Part shown: positions 10,201 to 21,625 of the stretch, piece after piece | Numbering within the stretch: the first letter of the stretch is position 1 | Layout of the letters: the number at the start of each line of letters is the position of its first letter | Assembly: GCF_032884065.1 (NCBI RefSeq) | Contig: NC_088863.1 | Coordinates: 66,111,419-66,175,418 of the forward strand | Reading direction: 5' to 3' | Length of the DNA stretch: 64,000 bases | From: Artemia franciscana | Taxonomy: Eukaryota > Arthropoda > Branchiopoda > Anostraca > Artemiidae | Program-made: the position numbers and the translations under genes | Notes under the pieces: generated by a model | The model's database searches: none | What the model saw: only the letters and a program-made list of their open reading frames with translations | Told to the model about the DNA's origin: nothing

Positions 10201-10629
10201 ACTGTGAAGATCAAGGCATGAAGGGACGCCGGCTCCCCTCATGTGCGGAATAATTTCTGTTCGTTTTAAGTTTTAATGTTACTTTTTAATTTGTTGAAAA
10301 GAACTTGTATTTCTTTATTTAATAAAAATTTAAGAATGAGAGAAACTTCTAAAACCTTTACATCGAACAAAATAGTTGGCCATAAAATATTATTTCTCTT
10401 CGTTTAATTTGTTAAGACGAGAATTTATTTAGACTATTGGTGTCCAATTATAGTGTTTTCTGTTCACTGGTCAAGCTGTTCATTGTTATTAATGGTAAGT
10501 AAAGACGGAGTCTGTCAGTAGTAACTGGGAATCTAAAAAATGGAGTTGTATAAATATCTATCCATAAAAAAGACACGTTTTTTGTGTCCATTCTGCAAAT
10601 TCAAAATTTACTACACTTTACTGTTACCT

Positions 10630-11765
10630 ATACATATGTAGCGCAGAAAAAAAAATTGAGGAGGCGGTAGTGAAACCGAACAAATTTAACTTCCTAAAAA
10701 CAATTTTAAAACAAAATTGCTTCGCCTTACAGTCAGCTATAGATATGTAGCGCAGAAAAAAAATTGAGGAGGCGGTAGTGAACCCGAACAAATTTAACTT
10801 CCTAAAAACAATTTTAAAAATTACTATGCTTCACAGTCACCTATAGATATGTATCGCAGAAAAAAAATTGAGGAGACGATAATGAACCCGAACAAATTTA
10901 ACTTCCTAAAAACAATTTAAAAAAAAAATTGCTTCGCCTTACAGTCAGCTATAGATATGTAGCGCAGAAAAAAAAATTGAGGAGGCGGTAGTGAACCCGA
11001 ACAAATTTAACTTTCTAAAAACAAATATAAAACAAATTACTATGCTTCACAGTCACCTATATATATGTATCGCAGAAAAAAAAATTGAGGAGGCGATAGC
11101 GAACCCGCACAAATTTAACTTCCTAAAAACAATTTTAAAAAATTACTATGCTTCACAGTCACCTATAGATATGTATCGCAGAAAAAAAATTGAGGAGACG
11201 ATAATGAACCCGAACAAATTTAACTTCCTAAAAACAATTTAAAAAAAAAATTGCTTCGCCTTACAGTCAGCTATAAATATGTAGCGCAGAAAAAAAAAAT
11301 TGAGGAGGCGATAGCGAACCCGCACAAATTTAACTTCCTAAAAACAATTTTAAAAAAATGACTTATAGATATGTATCGCAGAAAAAAAATTGAGGAGACG
11401 ATAATGAACCCGAACAAATTTAACTTCCTAAAAACAATTTTTAAAAAAAAAATTGCTTCGCCTTACAGTCAGCTATAGATATGTAGCGCAGAAAAAAAAA
11501 TTGAGGAGGCGGTAGTGAACCTGAACAAATTTAACTTTCTAAAAACAAATATAAAACAAATTACTATGCTTCACAGTCACCTATATATATGTATCGCAGA
11601 AAAAAAAATTGAGGAGGCGATAGCGAACCCGCACAAATTTAACTTCCTAAAAACAATTTTAAAAATTGACTATGCTTCACAGTCACCTATAGATATGTAT
11701 CGCAGAAAAAAAATTGAGGAGGCTATAGTGAACCCGAACAAATTTAACTTCCTACAAACAAATAT
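10630..11765. repeat. 108-bp minisatellite, 11 copies, with higher-order pattern
   Basis: The anchor cgcagaaaa occurs at 10642, 10751, 10855, 10963, 11071, 11177, 11285, 11377, 11487, 11595 and 11701: spacing 104-110 bp with one short 92-bp step. Each unit contains attgaggag, a variant box, cgaacaaatttaact and cctaaaaaca. The variant box (gcggtagtg, gcgatagcg, gacgataatg) follows a roughly three-unit order, and copies 4-6 match copies 9-11. The period of 36 codons keeps a frame open across several units, but no start, domain or codon signal supports coding. It lies in the large LRR intron. Confidence 0.92.
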
Positions 11766-12540
11766 TTTCAATTTCGCTAGAGCTGGTGCAAAAACAAATT
11801 CTTCTATCACTTTAGTTGGTCACTTTGTCAATTAGATGACACAATTCTTGTGTCATTCTTTTTATTGGATTTTTCCACTCTCAAAGGTTGAAAATCTAAA
11901 AATATATCGAAGAGGGGAGTTTTTCAAAGAATTGCTATGCAGTCTGAATCCACCCCCAAAAAAATATAGCCCTCTCGGATCGGGATTGACCTTCTTAAAT
12001 TTTCTTTCTTCGAACCAATTTTTTGTAAACTTGTTCGTTTGCTTTCATAACCTCAATCTACACCTCAATCTATAATCTAACCTCCTTTCTACATAACAGA
12101 ACTGTATTGCCTAATCATCACATAAGGAAACAAGATATTTAGAAATCGGGATTTTCCAGGTATGCTAGACACCGTAGAGAGCATTAGATTGGTTTCCTGG
12201 TATAAATTATTGTTTAATTTAAATTTCATTTTTTTTATTATTTTTTTGTTCTGTCCATAGTTTTGGCAGAACTACTTGTACAAAACAAAAAAATTTGTTA
12301 TAGTAATTTTTAGGTTAAACAACACGGATATAATACGAAGTGAACACATGTAAAAATACTAGAATGTATGTAGCTTAGTTGTAAAAAGTGTCAACAGATG
12401 GCGATCTGGTTGAAAATGACGGCTGGCTAGGTTAAGACTATCTCGTACCACCATCTTAACCTAGGTTAAGATCATCTAGGTAAACCTCTTTTTGGTAAGT
12501 TCTTTGTTACCTTGTCAATCAGTGACGTGGTGCTCCTGGG
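11766..12540. other. Intron sequence, no gene recognised
   Basis: Part of the LRR intron. Contains only a 20-bp perfect palindrome (12453-12472). An open frame at 11836-12075 has no motif. Confidence 0.5.
12453..12472. repeat. Perfect 20-bp palindrome
   Basis: ATCTTAACCTAGGTTAAGAT reads the same on both strands. A half copy (ctaggttaagac) lies 25 bp upstream. Could be a protein-binding site or chance in AT-rich DNA. Confidence 0.85.
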
Positions 12541-13035
12541 CTATCAAACAGTTTGTGGTAAAAAAAAAACTGTTAGTAATAAGCGAAGCGGCTCAATTGT
12601 AACCAATACTTTAAAAAATGGAATTTTATATCAACAGAATTATCAAAAGAGTTTGCTTATTATGCTGATTTCAAAAATGTAAGATTCACCAGGTTTAGTG
12701 TTACCGATCAAACGCCATGAGTCTGAAAAATTTACCTGTTCTGCGAAAAAGGGGGGAAACACCCACTAAAAGTCAAGGAATTTTAATGAAACGCCATGAT
12801 GTTTACCAATAACTCGCTCTTTCCGCTAAAGTTTGAGTTTTGTCCCAATTCTTTAAGAACAATCCCTGAAACAAGGACCATTTAATTAGAATAATAATCT
12901 TTTTTTTAATTCTGAAAGAAAACTTTAGTGTCAAGAGCGAGGTATTTAGGAGGAAGTAACCCATTCATATACTTGATAATTTCTGTCCGCTTTAAGTTTT
13001 GATGTTGTTCCTTACTTTCAGGTGAAAAATGTTTT
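12541..13035. repeat. Composite dispersed repeat, palindromic family
   Basis: Begins atcaaacagtttgtggta, the reverse complement of the ends at 50213 and 61952. It continues with a ggctcaattgtaacc block and a ggggaaacacccactaaaa block also seen at 48.6 and 61.7 kb, then a diverged copy of the palindromic unit (ctcgctctttccgctaaag ... aaactttagtgtcaagagcg). A transposon-like family whose end is atcaaacagttcgtggtaac. Confidence 0.75.
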
Positions 13036-13045
13036 TCACCTGATT

Positions 13046-13047
<2 letters not shown>

Positions 13048-13097
<50 letters not shown>
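13048..13097. repeat. Poly-T tract (50 nt)
   Basis: Uninterrupted T run directly after the palindromic repeat copy. Confidence 0.95.
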
Positions 13098-13099
<2 letters not shown>

Positions 13100-13834
13100 T
13101 TATTTAATACTTTAAAGAAGCACCTTATGTCTTCCATTATAAACTTTTTTAGTTTGTATGGCGAAAATATTCAGAATTTATTGGGCAGTTTTATCAAAAT
13201 TTGTAGAGTTTAGGTAATAGATCTGAATAAACAAAAGAAAAGTTAAAAACCGACACCTACTTTCCCGGAAATCTTAGAAATACTATTTTTCGTTTTATGA
13301 CCGTGACGGGGATGCTCAGTTTATATAATAATTACACCATTAGTAAGTGTATTTTTTTTTCTTATAAATTGATCAGAATTTTCTTATTACAGTTCAAGAA
13401 AGGGTAGTCGCTAAAAATGTTCTAGCATACCTGCTCGGAAAATGCTAAAAACCAGGTCGAAGGAATTATAATTGGATTAATTTGGCCTCTTTGAAAATTC
13501 CCTGTGGTACTACCCACTTTGATTGACAAACTTGTTGACAAAAAGAAGTAAATTTCACTCTGTTCCTAGTCACATTCCCGATAGCTTTCGATGATAGCTA
13601 GTTTTCTGCGAGAATTTGCTAATGAATCCCTCGTTTTAGCGACAGTCAGCGACGCTGAGGCTTGCAAAATTATTTTAATTTATGTTCTAGCCTTAACATA
13701 TTTTGAAATCGACATCACAAGACCACGTTGAGCAACGGCAGAATCGTGTTTGGTCTTATAATTCTGAATTTTCGTCCAGGCTGTATTTTCACCTTTTTCT
13801 GGTAAATTTTCAATTACCTGAACAAGGAATGGAG
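13098..13834. other. Intron sequence, no gene recognised
   Basis: AT-rich, no motif or repeat recognised. Confidence 0.5.
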
Positions 13835-14105
13835 CGTCTTATTAGAAAAAAACTACTTCTATTACTACTAACAACCACTTCAGCACCAAGCCGCCCAAGG
13901 TCCACACAGCTTCGCTCTATTCTCCATTCCAGTCTATTCAAAATATCTTTCTCTACACCCTCCAAAGAAATTCACCCTCTTTCCATCTTCAAATTTCCTT
14001 TAAATTCTTGATAACGGACTCTTCCTGTCCCAGTCGGGGATGACCCTGCTATTCGTTTGGCCCTAGATGGTTGATCGAAAAGAACAACCTGGATGGACCC
14101 TGCAC
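13835..14105 (-). pseudogene. 3' end of an RTE-like non-LTR retrotransposon
   Basis: Minus-strand translation gives VLFDQPSRAKRIAGSSPTGT, then a degenerate middle with stops, then LNRLEWRIERSCVDLGRLGA and EVVVSS. This matches the C-terminus of the element at 32-35 kb (FGQPS...; GCVGLRPLGAA). The tail is gttagtagtaatagaagtag, a short-repeat 3' end. Only the last ~85 codons remain and the frame is broken. It sits in the LRR intron in antisense. Confidence 0.8.
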
Positions 14106-14377
14106 GAGCTTAGTGAAAAGATTATATATATAAATCTGTTATTAAGCTATTATAAGTTATACTCTTGGTCAGGAATTTAGAGGACAATTCGTCACAAATC
14201 TGTCGTTTTTCACAAATTTATTTCGATGAAATTTTTAACTTCTTCGAATGAGCCTTTCATGTTTTAGAAAAGTTTTAAAGTAAGCACGTATTGCATTTAT
14301 GTTGAATTTTCTCTAAACTTTAGACCAACAATTACGATTTCAAAAATGAAATGTGATAATTCTACAATGCATTTTAT

Positions 14378-14379
<2 letters not shown>

Positions 14380-14434
<55 letters not shown>
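14380..14434. repeat. Poly-T tract (55 nt)
   Basis: Uninterrupted T run within the LRR intron. Confidence 0.95.
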
Positions 14435-14437
<3 letters not shown>

Positions 14438-15583
14438 GCATTTGCTTTTGGGAATTCTTGCTTACTTTTAAAAAATGTTATATCTTATCCAACCAGATTG
14501 CCTATTCATGGAAAACGCTATTCTTATAAAACGCTGAGTTAGATTTTATTTTACTTGTAGAGTAAATATTTTACAGAACTCAGCTTTTTTGTCTCGTTTC
14601 TTGGAGGCTTGCGTTCCAAACCTTGTTTGAGTAAAAATTCAAATGATAAATTAGGTTTTAAATGTGCTAAACTAATTAATCTTAAATTTATCTAACGAAA
14701 GTTGTCAGTATATTAAACTTAGAATGGCTTAGTGAATAAAGGCGTGAATAATTTTATTGAAGGAAAGCACCAGAATTTCCATGATTCGATCAATATTTTC
14801 CCCTTTTTCCATCCCTGGTTTTGGACAGAAGCTACTACACTGCTTTCAAGTATATTTATACTTGCGAATGAGTTTGTTTCTCTTCAGAAGCTGTCAAAAG
14901 CTTTCAAAATGGAACAAGCAAGGAAAAATGAGAAGACGTTACAAAAGCGATCATTTTTTTTATCAGTTACCCTTAATTTTTGCAAGAAGTGCTTAGAACT
15001 TCCTCAGTTTTTCCTACAGTATACTCAAATTTTTATACCGACCATCGGCTAATTGTGTGATTGTCCAAACAAAATTCTGAAGACTTGCTTTGTTCAGAAG
15101 AACCATATCCACCCTGGTTGTGATATGTATTGTTGGACGATCTTTCAACATGAATCAATTGACTTTGTCTGTTGTAACGATCTTAAACTTTTTTTTGGTA
15201 AACTTTTTTTCTCGTGACGGTCTAAACCAGCCATTGTTTTGAACTGTTCCAAAATCTTTAACAGAGTTTACTTTCCTGTAATACTGTTGCAAAAAAAAAT
15301 TGCCTTGATTCATTGGTTTATTTATAGGCTGTGACATATTTTTGGTAATCAATCACGTAAATCTTTAAGTGGATTTTAGAAAGGGAAGCCTAACAACGTT
15401 CCCTGAATGGTTCTAAAATAGTATAGGTGAAATTTTAGTCCAGTAAAAGAACGGGAACTTTTCCTGTCTTGATTTTTTTCAAGTAAACTCTCTGTTTCTC
15501 TGTGCTTGTTTTGGTGGCAATCATTGATGATCAATACACACTTGGGTGATCCACCTGTTAGCTGGCCTGGAATTACCAATAGA
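14435..15583. other. Intron sequence, no gene recognised
   Basis: Two overlapping plus-strand open frames at 14732-15052 encode lysine- and phenylalanine-rich peptides without motif; judged chance. Confidence 0.5.
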
Positions 15584-15903
15584 CCCACTAGGCCCGGGCC
15601 AAGGTGTACACAATGCCAGGGGGTAGCAATAAATTATAATTGAGTGATTCTCCTCTTAATAAACGCTAGACTGATGTGATTTATAGTCAAAGTGACAGGG
15701 GCTCTGAGCCTCCGCGCTGCTTGTTCACATAAAAGTGATTTAAAACAATTCAGGAATTCCCTGGCCACTTATCTATCTTTCATTACTTCTGGCTCATCGA
15801 GTTCTGTTCAGTGCTTATCCACTATCCCCGAAAATTTCGCAAAAACATAGCAACAAAAACACTTTGGCCTAGGAGCGTTGAAGCTTTAAACCGGCCTTTC
15901 CTG
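15584..15903 (+). mobile_element. Diverged hAT-type MITE copy
   Basis: Related to 46585-46998 and 52433-52830. Shared blocks are aggcccgggc near the start, caggaattccctggccactta, ctggctcatc, cactttggcctagg and a final ctttaaaccggcc. The ends are too worn to define a target duplication. Confidence 0.65.
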
Positions 15904-16529
15904 TTAGGTGTTTTCTTGATAAAAATTTAGATGAAACTGAAGTTCAGGGCTAAGTTTAACTCCTTAAGCTAGAGTGATGTCTGTCTTAAAACTTGTGTTT
16001 TAAATTTCGAACCAAAACCTTGGGGAGTGACAGCTGCTTCTGTTGAATAGTACATTAATCGGTAGTAAATAAGAATTAAAATTTTATGTGACTATTTTCT
16101 TTAGAGAATTTATTAATTTTACTTGCCGTTTTTAGGAATTTTTACGGTAGTAGTTAATGCACAAATAAATAATTTTGGATAAGGTAAGGTATCTGCAGTA
16201 GAATTTTAGAGTTAAGTAACCCTATTTATACGAAATGAAACTTGTGTATTTATATACAAAATGTACAACAAACATGGCCTAATAAAAAGAACAAAAAAAT
16301 ATATATAGACAAGAGCATAGACTTCCTAGATCAGTATCTGCAACAGAAATCAGAAAGCGAAATCTGACCATTAGCAAAACAAAAAACTGAAACGCAGACT
16401 CATTTAAAATCAGTTTAAGTGTTCAATGTTGTATCATAAAGTTTGTGTCGTTTGGAAGTAATCAATGGATGGGTCTAACACGAAAACCCGACTTTATTTT
16501 TCTTTCGTAACTTAAACCTTCTTTTTCAG
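15904..16529 (+). other. End of the LRR intron
   Basis: Closes with the pyrimidine-rich acceptor cttaaaccttctttttcag at 16511-16529, which fixes the next exon start. Confidence 0.7.
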
Positions 16530-17789
16530 GATCTTGAGGTTCTGAGTTTAGATGATAATCGTCTGACTGCTCTAACTCCTTTTAAGGAAATATTCAGTGT
16601 TGTACCGAATTTGGCGGAACTTCATCTGGGGAAAAATAATCTATCTGCACTGCCTAGTGGTGTTTTCAGGAGCCTTGACCGATTGATGATACTCGACTTG
16701 GAAGATGCTCAACTAGGATCTATCTCTTCTGCAACATTTAGTGGAATAGAAAAGCTTAGAGCCTTAAAGCTGGATGGGAATGGATTCGAAGAAGTTCCCA
16801 GCAAAGAGTTGGAAAATCTCACATTTTTAGAGGAACTAAGCATCGGCAAGAACAGTTTTTCCACTGTCAATAGTCATGTTTTTTTCAGCTTGACAAGGCT
16901 TCGAGTATTGGATATCTCGAATTGCGACTATTTGACTGAAATTAAAAAAGATGCTTTTATAAGATTGAAATATCTGGAATCGGTAAGAATAAGTGGGAAT
17001 CCAAACCTGTACAAGATGCCAGATGGTATTTTTCATTCTCCTCTGATCAGTTTAGATTTGAGTTACAACAGTCTCCGCAAGTTATCAGAGAACATGGGCT
17101 CGTGGGACAATATTGAGGAACTGAAAATTCACGGTAACCCGCTCTACTGCGGATGTGACAGCCTATGGTTCATTAAAATAGTTAAAAAAATTGACCAAGT
17201 GCATCAAAATGTAAAAGGAAAAGCTCAAAAGCAAAAAGCGGCGGACTTGTGGAACCGAGATTTTTATGCTAGTGAAATCCGTCTGTGGTCTCAGAACAGT
17301 CTTGACAGTGACGAAGAAAAACCTCGTGCTGGATTAAGAGGTAGAGGTAAAGTGCCCGTGGCAGTTGTAACGGTACCTCACTTTTCTTTTTTAAAGTCTA
17401 GATCTATCCCAATTCCTACATGTGACAGTCCAGTTGGTTTAAGTGGTATGCATTTGACCGAACTCAATGAAAATAATCTGGGTTGTTCCGATTTAATACC
17501 ACATGAAATTCTAGTTGTGCTGTTGGCAGCTTTTGGATTTGCGTTTTTGGCATGTTTTGCTGTGGTTTGGTATAATCGTAAAAAAATTCGTACGTGTTGG
17601 ATGAGAAAGAAACGTGAAAAAAGTTACAATTGTAGATGGGATGGTGGAAGATTGCATAACAATTCAACCATAAGTCCCAACCCTGTTTTGGTTGATAATA
17701 GACCGTACTATGGTGCTGATTATAGGCTACCATATGAAGGTGAATCAATGATCAACATGGAGAATACAATTCCCAGGACTGAGCTGTGA
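16530..17789 (+). CDS. LRR transmembrane receptor, last coding exon
   Basis: 419 codons plus stop, in phase with the exon ending at 9369. It begins DLEVLSLDDNRL and continues with about eight more LRRs (AELHLGKNNLSALPSGVF; MILDLEDAQLGSISSATF; EELSIGKNSFSTVNSHVF; ISLDLSYNSLRKL). An LRRCT cap follows: NPLYCGCDSLWF with Cys at 17148 and 17154, then CDSP at 17421 and the last Cys at 17484. About 70 basic, low-complexity residues (17190-17400) separate the cap halves; LRRCT caps normally have far fewer. One helix (EILVVLLAAFGFAFLACFAV, about 17505-17573) spans the membrane, followed by NRKK and a 71-residue tail ending RTEL, a class I PDZ-type terminus. No Ig or TIR domain is present, so it is not a Toll or Kekkon type. 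Likely a cell-surface adhesion or signalling receptor; the exact orthologue is not recognised. Confidence 0.88.
   Translation, partial: DLEVLSLDDNRLTALTPFKEIFSVVPNLAELHLGKNNLSALPSGVFRSLDRLMILDLEDAQLGSISSATFSGIEKLRALKLDGNGFEEVPSKELENLTFLEELSIGKNSFSTVNSHVFFSLTRLRVLDISNCDYLTEIKKDAFIRLKYLESVRISGNPNLYKMPDGIFHSPLISLDLSYNSLRKLSENMGSWDNIEELKIHGNPLYCGCDSLWFIKIVKKIDQVHQNVKGKAQKQKAADLWNRDFYASEIRLWSQNSLDSDEEKPRAGLRGRGKVPVAVVTVPHFSFLKSRSIPIPTCDSPVGLSGMHLTELNENNLGCSDLIPHEILVVLLAAFGFAFLACFAVVWYNRKKIRTCWMRKKREKSYNCRWDGGRLHNNSTISPNPVLVDNRPYYGADYRLPYEGESMINMENTIPRTEL
17505..17573 (+). other. Transmembrane helix of the LRR receptor
   Basis: About 23 hydrophobic residues bounded by HE on the outer side and YNRKK, a positive stop-transfer signal, on the inner side. 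This gives a type I topology. Confidence 0.85.
17775..17789 (+). other. C-terminal PDZ-ligand-like motif (RTEL-stop)
   Basis: The protein ends RTEL, matching S/T-x-hydrophobic at the extreme C-terminus. The fit is to a short consensus only. Confidence 0.4.
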
Positions 17790-20700
17790 ATGTTCTCTCA
17801 TGCGCTCTCCTTTTTTCTTATTCATTCGGTGCTAATTTTTTATGTGCACAAAAATTATATCATAAAGTGATTGTTATATTTCATTCCCTTTTCCATCATT
17901 TTTAGTGTTTTTCCTTTTTCGTCTTTCAAGTTATACAGGTGCTGCTATTTGTGCTTTGTTATTTCCGAAACGTTGAAAGATTTTAGATTTATTCCGTCTT
18001 GTACAGACAAATTCCTTCCAAGAAGAGGGCATCTTTGGGGAAAAAGCTTTAAAAAAATATGCTAATTTGTGGTAAAAATGAATATAGAAAATTATGTTTA
18101 GGTTTTGGAGCCCAATTCCCCCTCCCTTCCTTCTGTGTGCATTTCTATATTGATCAACGAAAGCTAAATAAGGGAGAAGCGATCCAGAAGAACCTACTGT
18201 CTTACTACGCCAAAAAGACGTATCTTAATTTCTTTAAGGATTCAGTTGACAATATTCTTTAAAAAAAAAAAATGCATATTTCAGGTTGAAATTCCCTACA
18301 AAATAAAATGACGGGTTAATTATTAGTCGACAGATATTAACAATAATGACTTTTTTTTACTTTAATCAAAATCAAACAAGAATCAAAGGTCTAGTAGTAT
18401 AAAGAAAACCAACACTTCGAAGTTAGGGCGAAACTAGATAAGACGAGTCAGGGCAGAGGGAAAGAGTGTGTTGGTAATTTATTTATTTCTTTCCTGGGAT
18501 ATTTTTCAGCAAGTTCCGTAACTTTCAGATCGATATTCAGGAGTCACAAAACACATGCGGTTCTGATTTTTGTTCTAAAGTGGCATATAAAGCAAAAAGA
18601 AGAAAACTAGAAATTATAAAATAATAGGAAGACGAGACTAAAATCTAGAAAGAAACCAAATGGATTGATCAGTAAAGCTAGTTGCAATTTAGCAAGATTT
18701 TTTACTGTATTTACCTCGACTTACAACAGTTTTGATATAACACGACAAAATATTTTTCTTTCAATCATAGACAGTGAGGATTTTGATAGATTTTCAAGCA
18801 TTTATAGCATTAATTCCCAGCTACAAAAAAAAAAAAAAAAAAAAAAAAATACAGGGAACCGATAGTTTAAAATGGGATACATAGACTAGAGGAAAAGTGA
18901 CTTTACGGTTGAGTGAATGCCTTTCACAGTTGTAAAGATTAAGAGATCCTTCTGTTCAAAAGAATATTATCTGCAGAACCAAAGTAAAAAAAAAATTCCT
19001 TGGTTGAGAATTGAAGTATATGAGATAGAAGAAAGAAGAGAATATATGCAAAATTTATAATTGTAGGATTGAGGACAGTGTCTTGGGGGATCCCATACTG
19101 TACTGGGGTTTAATGCTGGAAAGTTATTACGTCCATTTAGTCCGCAAAAAAAGTACCTGAGAAGAGAAATATCAAAAGATATACCTTGACTTAACAAAAG
19201 AAAAATTGTTTGAGAATGGGTAACTGTGCCAGAAGGTTTGGAAACATCTGAGGCAGATACATGTACGTCAATTTCATTTTACTGTCTTAAGTAAAAAGAT
19301 TAGCCAAAATTTTCGATGGGCCTCTTGGCAACCCGCTTCAGCTAAGAACCCAATCTAGTTTTTACGGAAATATGCGGATAAATTAGCTAACTATTTCGGA
19401 ATCTTTCTTTTCTTGTAAATCTGAAGTAACCGTTTCGCAGGAGAGGAGTTTTATGGTGATGCTGAAAAACATTAACGAGAAACATAAACAAAATTCTTTT
19501 TGTGGTTCTTTTGTCCTTGGCAAATCTCAAATCTTAATTTGAACATCCATCGTAAGAAACTGTATTCTATCACTGTGCATTGCAAACTAACCGGTTATTG
19601 TCCTATCGGATCTTCGCGATCCAAATTTTCGAGTGCTTCTCGTATAATACATAAGTATCTAGCCCTTCTCCGTCCCATTGATGCGGTAATTTGAAGGGTT
19701 TTGCTAGGTCCAGACAATTAACATTAAACGTTTAGTGCTTATACCGTCATAATTAGGACTCACAGTCTGACCTTGGGTTTCTTGTACCAGTGAAAATACC
19801 TGAACTGGGAGATCTACTTATTCTTGAGATACACCTTTTAGACTAAGTTGTTAGTATTCGCTTTTTTACTTCTACGTGTGTGTCTGCAGTTATTTATAGA
19901 TTAATTGTGTTCTGTTTGTTCCTCTTTTACTGATTATTTAAATGAAATTCGTTTTAGATATTTAGTGGACTGGTTAATCCAAGTGCAATATTATTTAGTC
20001 TTTGTAGTTGAGTGCCTCAAATTTTGTACTCTTTTTTCAACGTAACATTTTGAAGTTAGGAGAACGCATTTTAAGAGCAGTAAGTACAGGCAATGAAGCT
20101 CTATTAGAATCTAATATTATTCCAATAAATAATATTTGTAATAATTAATATTAGGTAATAAAACTGCAAACTCTTTATCAGAATGCTGCTTCGATCTTAT
20201 CTTTTTTTCATTTTTATTGAAAGCAGACAAAGAACAAATTAAGTATACGTAAAATGTGGGTTCCTTACCTTTTTACGATTTGTTGTGCCATACGTGTCAT
20301 TTTTTTTTAAATTTCTAATTGATTCAGGGTGAAAATGTAGAGGATATCTGTTATGCCTACCTAATAGTTAGAAGTACGGTATCCGAGAGAAGAGGGATTT
20401 CACGTAACCTGGTCACCAAAGAGCAATAAAATACTTTTTTTTTATTCATTAAAGTAGCAGCACAACTCTACATTAGTGTTGTTTGTATCATATTAAAAAA
20501 AAGAATGTTAAAACAATAAAATAACGTAAAAGGGATTAGATTTCTAATTGATAGATTTTTTACCGTTTAAGAAATTACCTATTTTTTAACAGTCATTAAA
20601 AATTCTCGTATTAGGGATTTCTAGCATGTTATAATTATATAATCAGACCCAAATCATCCGTGAGCTTTTAAACTCAAGTTTATGCAGTATAGCCTATAAA

Positions 20701-21267
20701 AAGGTCAGCCCCTTTTTAATGTCGACAAAACATGTATCTCTCTCTTCTTTGGGGAGAAAAGTCTTTTTTTTTGTTTGTTTCAAAACTTTACTACTATTGG
20801 TCTTCGTGTCTATCCTTGCTCTGGTGTGTTTTTTAGGTTTCTTAGTTTTTTCTACTGAATTGGCTTTTCTATGACAGAGGAGCAAATAATTCTGCAAGCA
20901 TATCACCAGAGTCATGTTGTTCCGTTAAAGGAATATATCTCATAGCCATAATAAGCATATCCTCGACTCGATTTATATTTTATGAATAATATAAACATTT
21001 CAACTTGTTTTTGAGCTGACTTTTTTCTTCTTTTCATTCGGAATTGTTTTTCGTGGAATTAAGAAAAGAGTACAAAAAGTTATGAACGTCGGAAAACAAG
21101 ACCTTCAAAGGCTAAAAAAAACACATCTTATTTGGTTTTAAGTAGTTTCGTTCACATAGAATGTAGTGTGTCAAAAATATAAAAATCCATTTGGAAAATA
21201 TAATGCTCATAACAAGCAATATCATGTCGTTCTGACAAATATTTGAAATTCGTGTTCATGCAATTAT
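17790..21267. other. 3' UTR candidate, then no gene recognised
   Basis: The first ~520 bp may be the LRR 3' UTR. The rest is AT-rich with an A run at 18825-18849. Open frames (17871-18262, 18665-18865, 18967-19197, 20694-20915) are short, biased and without motif. Confidence 0.5.
18302..18307 (+). terminator. Possible polyadenylation signal of the LRR gene
   Basis: AATAAA about 510 bp after the stop codon, the first good hexamer seen downstream. The cleavage site is not defined. Confidence 0.35.
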
Positions 21268-21625
21268 GTGGTCCTAGCCGAGTCGTTGGCACTCTGGATT
21301 TGGAAACCTTTGTCCCAAAGGGTGAGAGATCGATTATGGCTATCGTGGCTGGCTATTTAGTATGAGACGGTGTCAGTGGCGTGACTGTAAGCTCAGCCAG
21401 AGTTGACCCAGCTCTAAATAGGTACCTGGAGAAATATGAGGAAGGTAAGCAGGAAGGGTGTGCGAAAGCATAGAATGGCTGGCCCCAACCCCTCATTCCA
21501 GTTCCTCAGAGATGAGGAACTGCAATGATGGAACTGCCTGAGGATGAGGATTCCTCAGGGCTGAAACAGGGATCAGCATCGCCGGTTTGGACGTCAAGGA
21601 TCTATTGCCGTATCCTCCTTATGTA
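21268..21625 (+). mobile_element. tRNA-derived SINE, diverged copy
   Basis: Body nearly collinear with 56100-56425: cagtggcgtgactgtaagct, cagccagagttgacccagct, ctaaataggtacctggagaa, caggaagggtgtgcgaaagc, gatcagcatcgccggt and a final tgccgtatcc. The head (cctagccgagtcgttggc) is a decayed RNA polymerase III A box. It contains an extra cctcaga-rich stretch near 21500-21550. Confidence 0.8.

Larger units (their letters stand above)
9222..10232 (+). repeat. Tandem duplication of exon end plus intron start (~509 bp x2)
   Basis: 9222-9730 and 9731-10232 are almost identical and adjacent. Each holds the last 148 bp of the LRR exon with its donor, a piece of the palindromic repeat family, and a long poly-A tract followed by cactgtgaagatcaaggcat. 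The second copy starts inside the exon and has no acceptor of its own, so it is probably a dead exon copy in the intron. Only scattered differences are visible (ttattctcac against tttaatctcac, for example), so it is either very recent or an assembly artefact at the poly-A tract. Confidence 0.9.

Noticed and set aside
10991..11835. Repetitive open frames (NKFNFLKT..., AEKKIEEAI) as a repeat protein gene
   Set aside because: They follow from a 108-bp satellite whose period is a multiple of three. Several units carry frame-breaking indels, there is no start context, and the array lies within the LRR intron.
13703..14011. Plus-strand 102-codon frame
   Set aside because: It is the antisense of the RTE 3' fragment, whose minus-strand reading matches the element family.
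17347..17401. A 50- or 55-bp intron within the LRRCT insert
   Set aside because: GT and AG with a pyrimidine stretch are present, but neither length is a multiple of three and removal would break the frame, which is open to the membrane helix.
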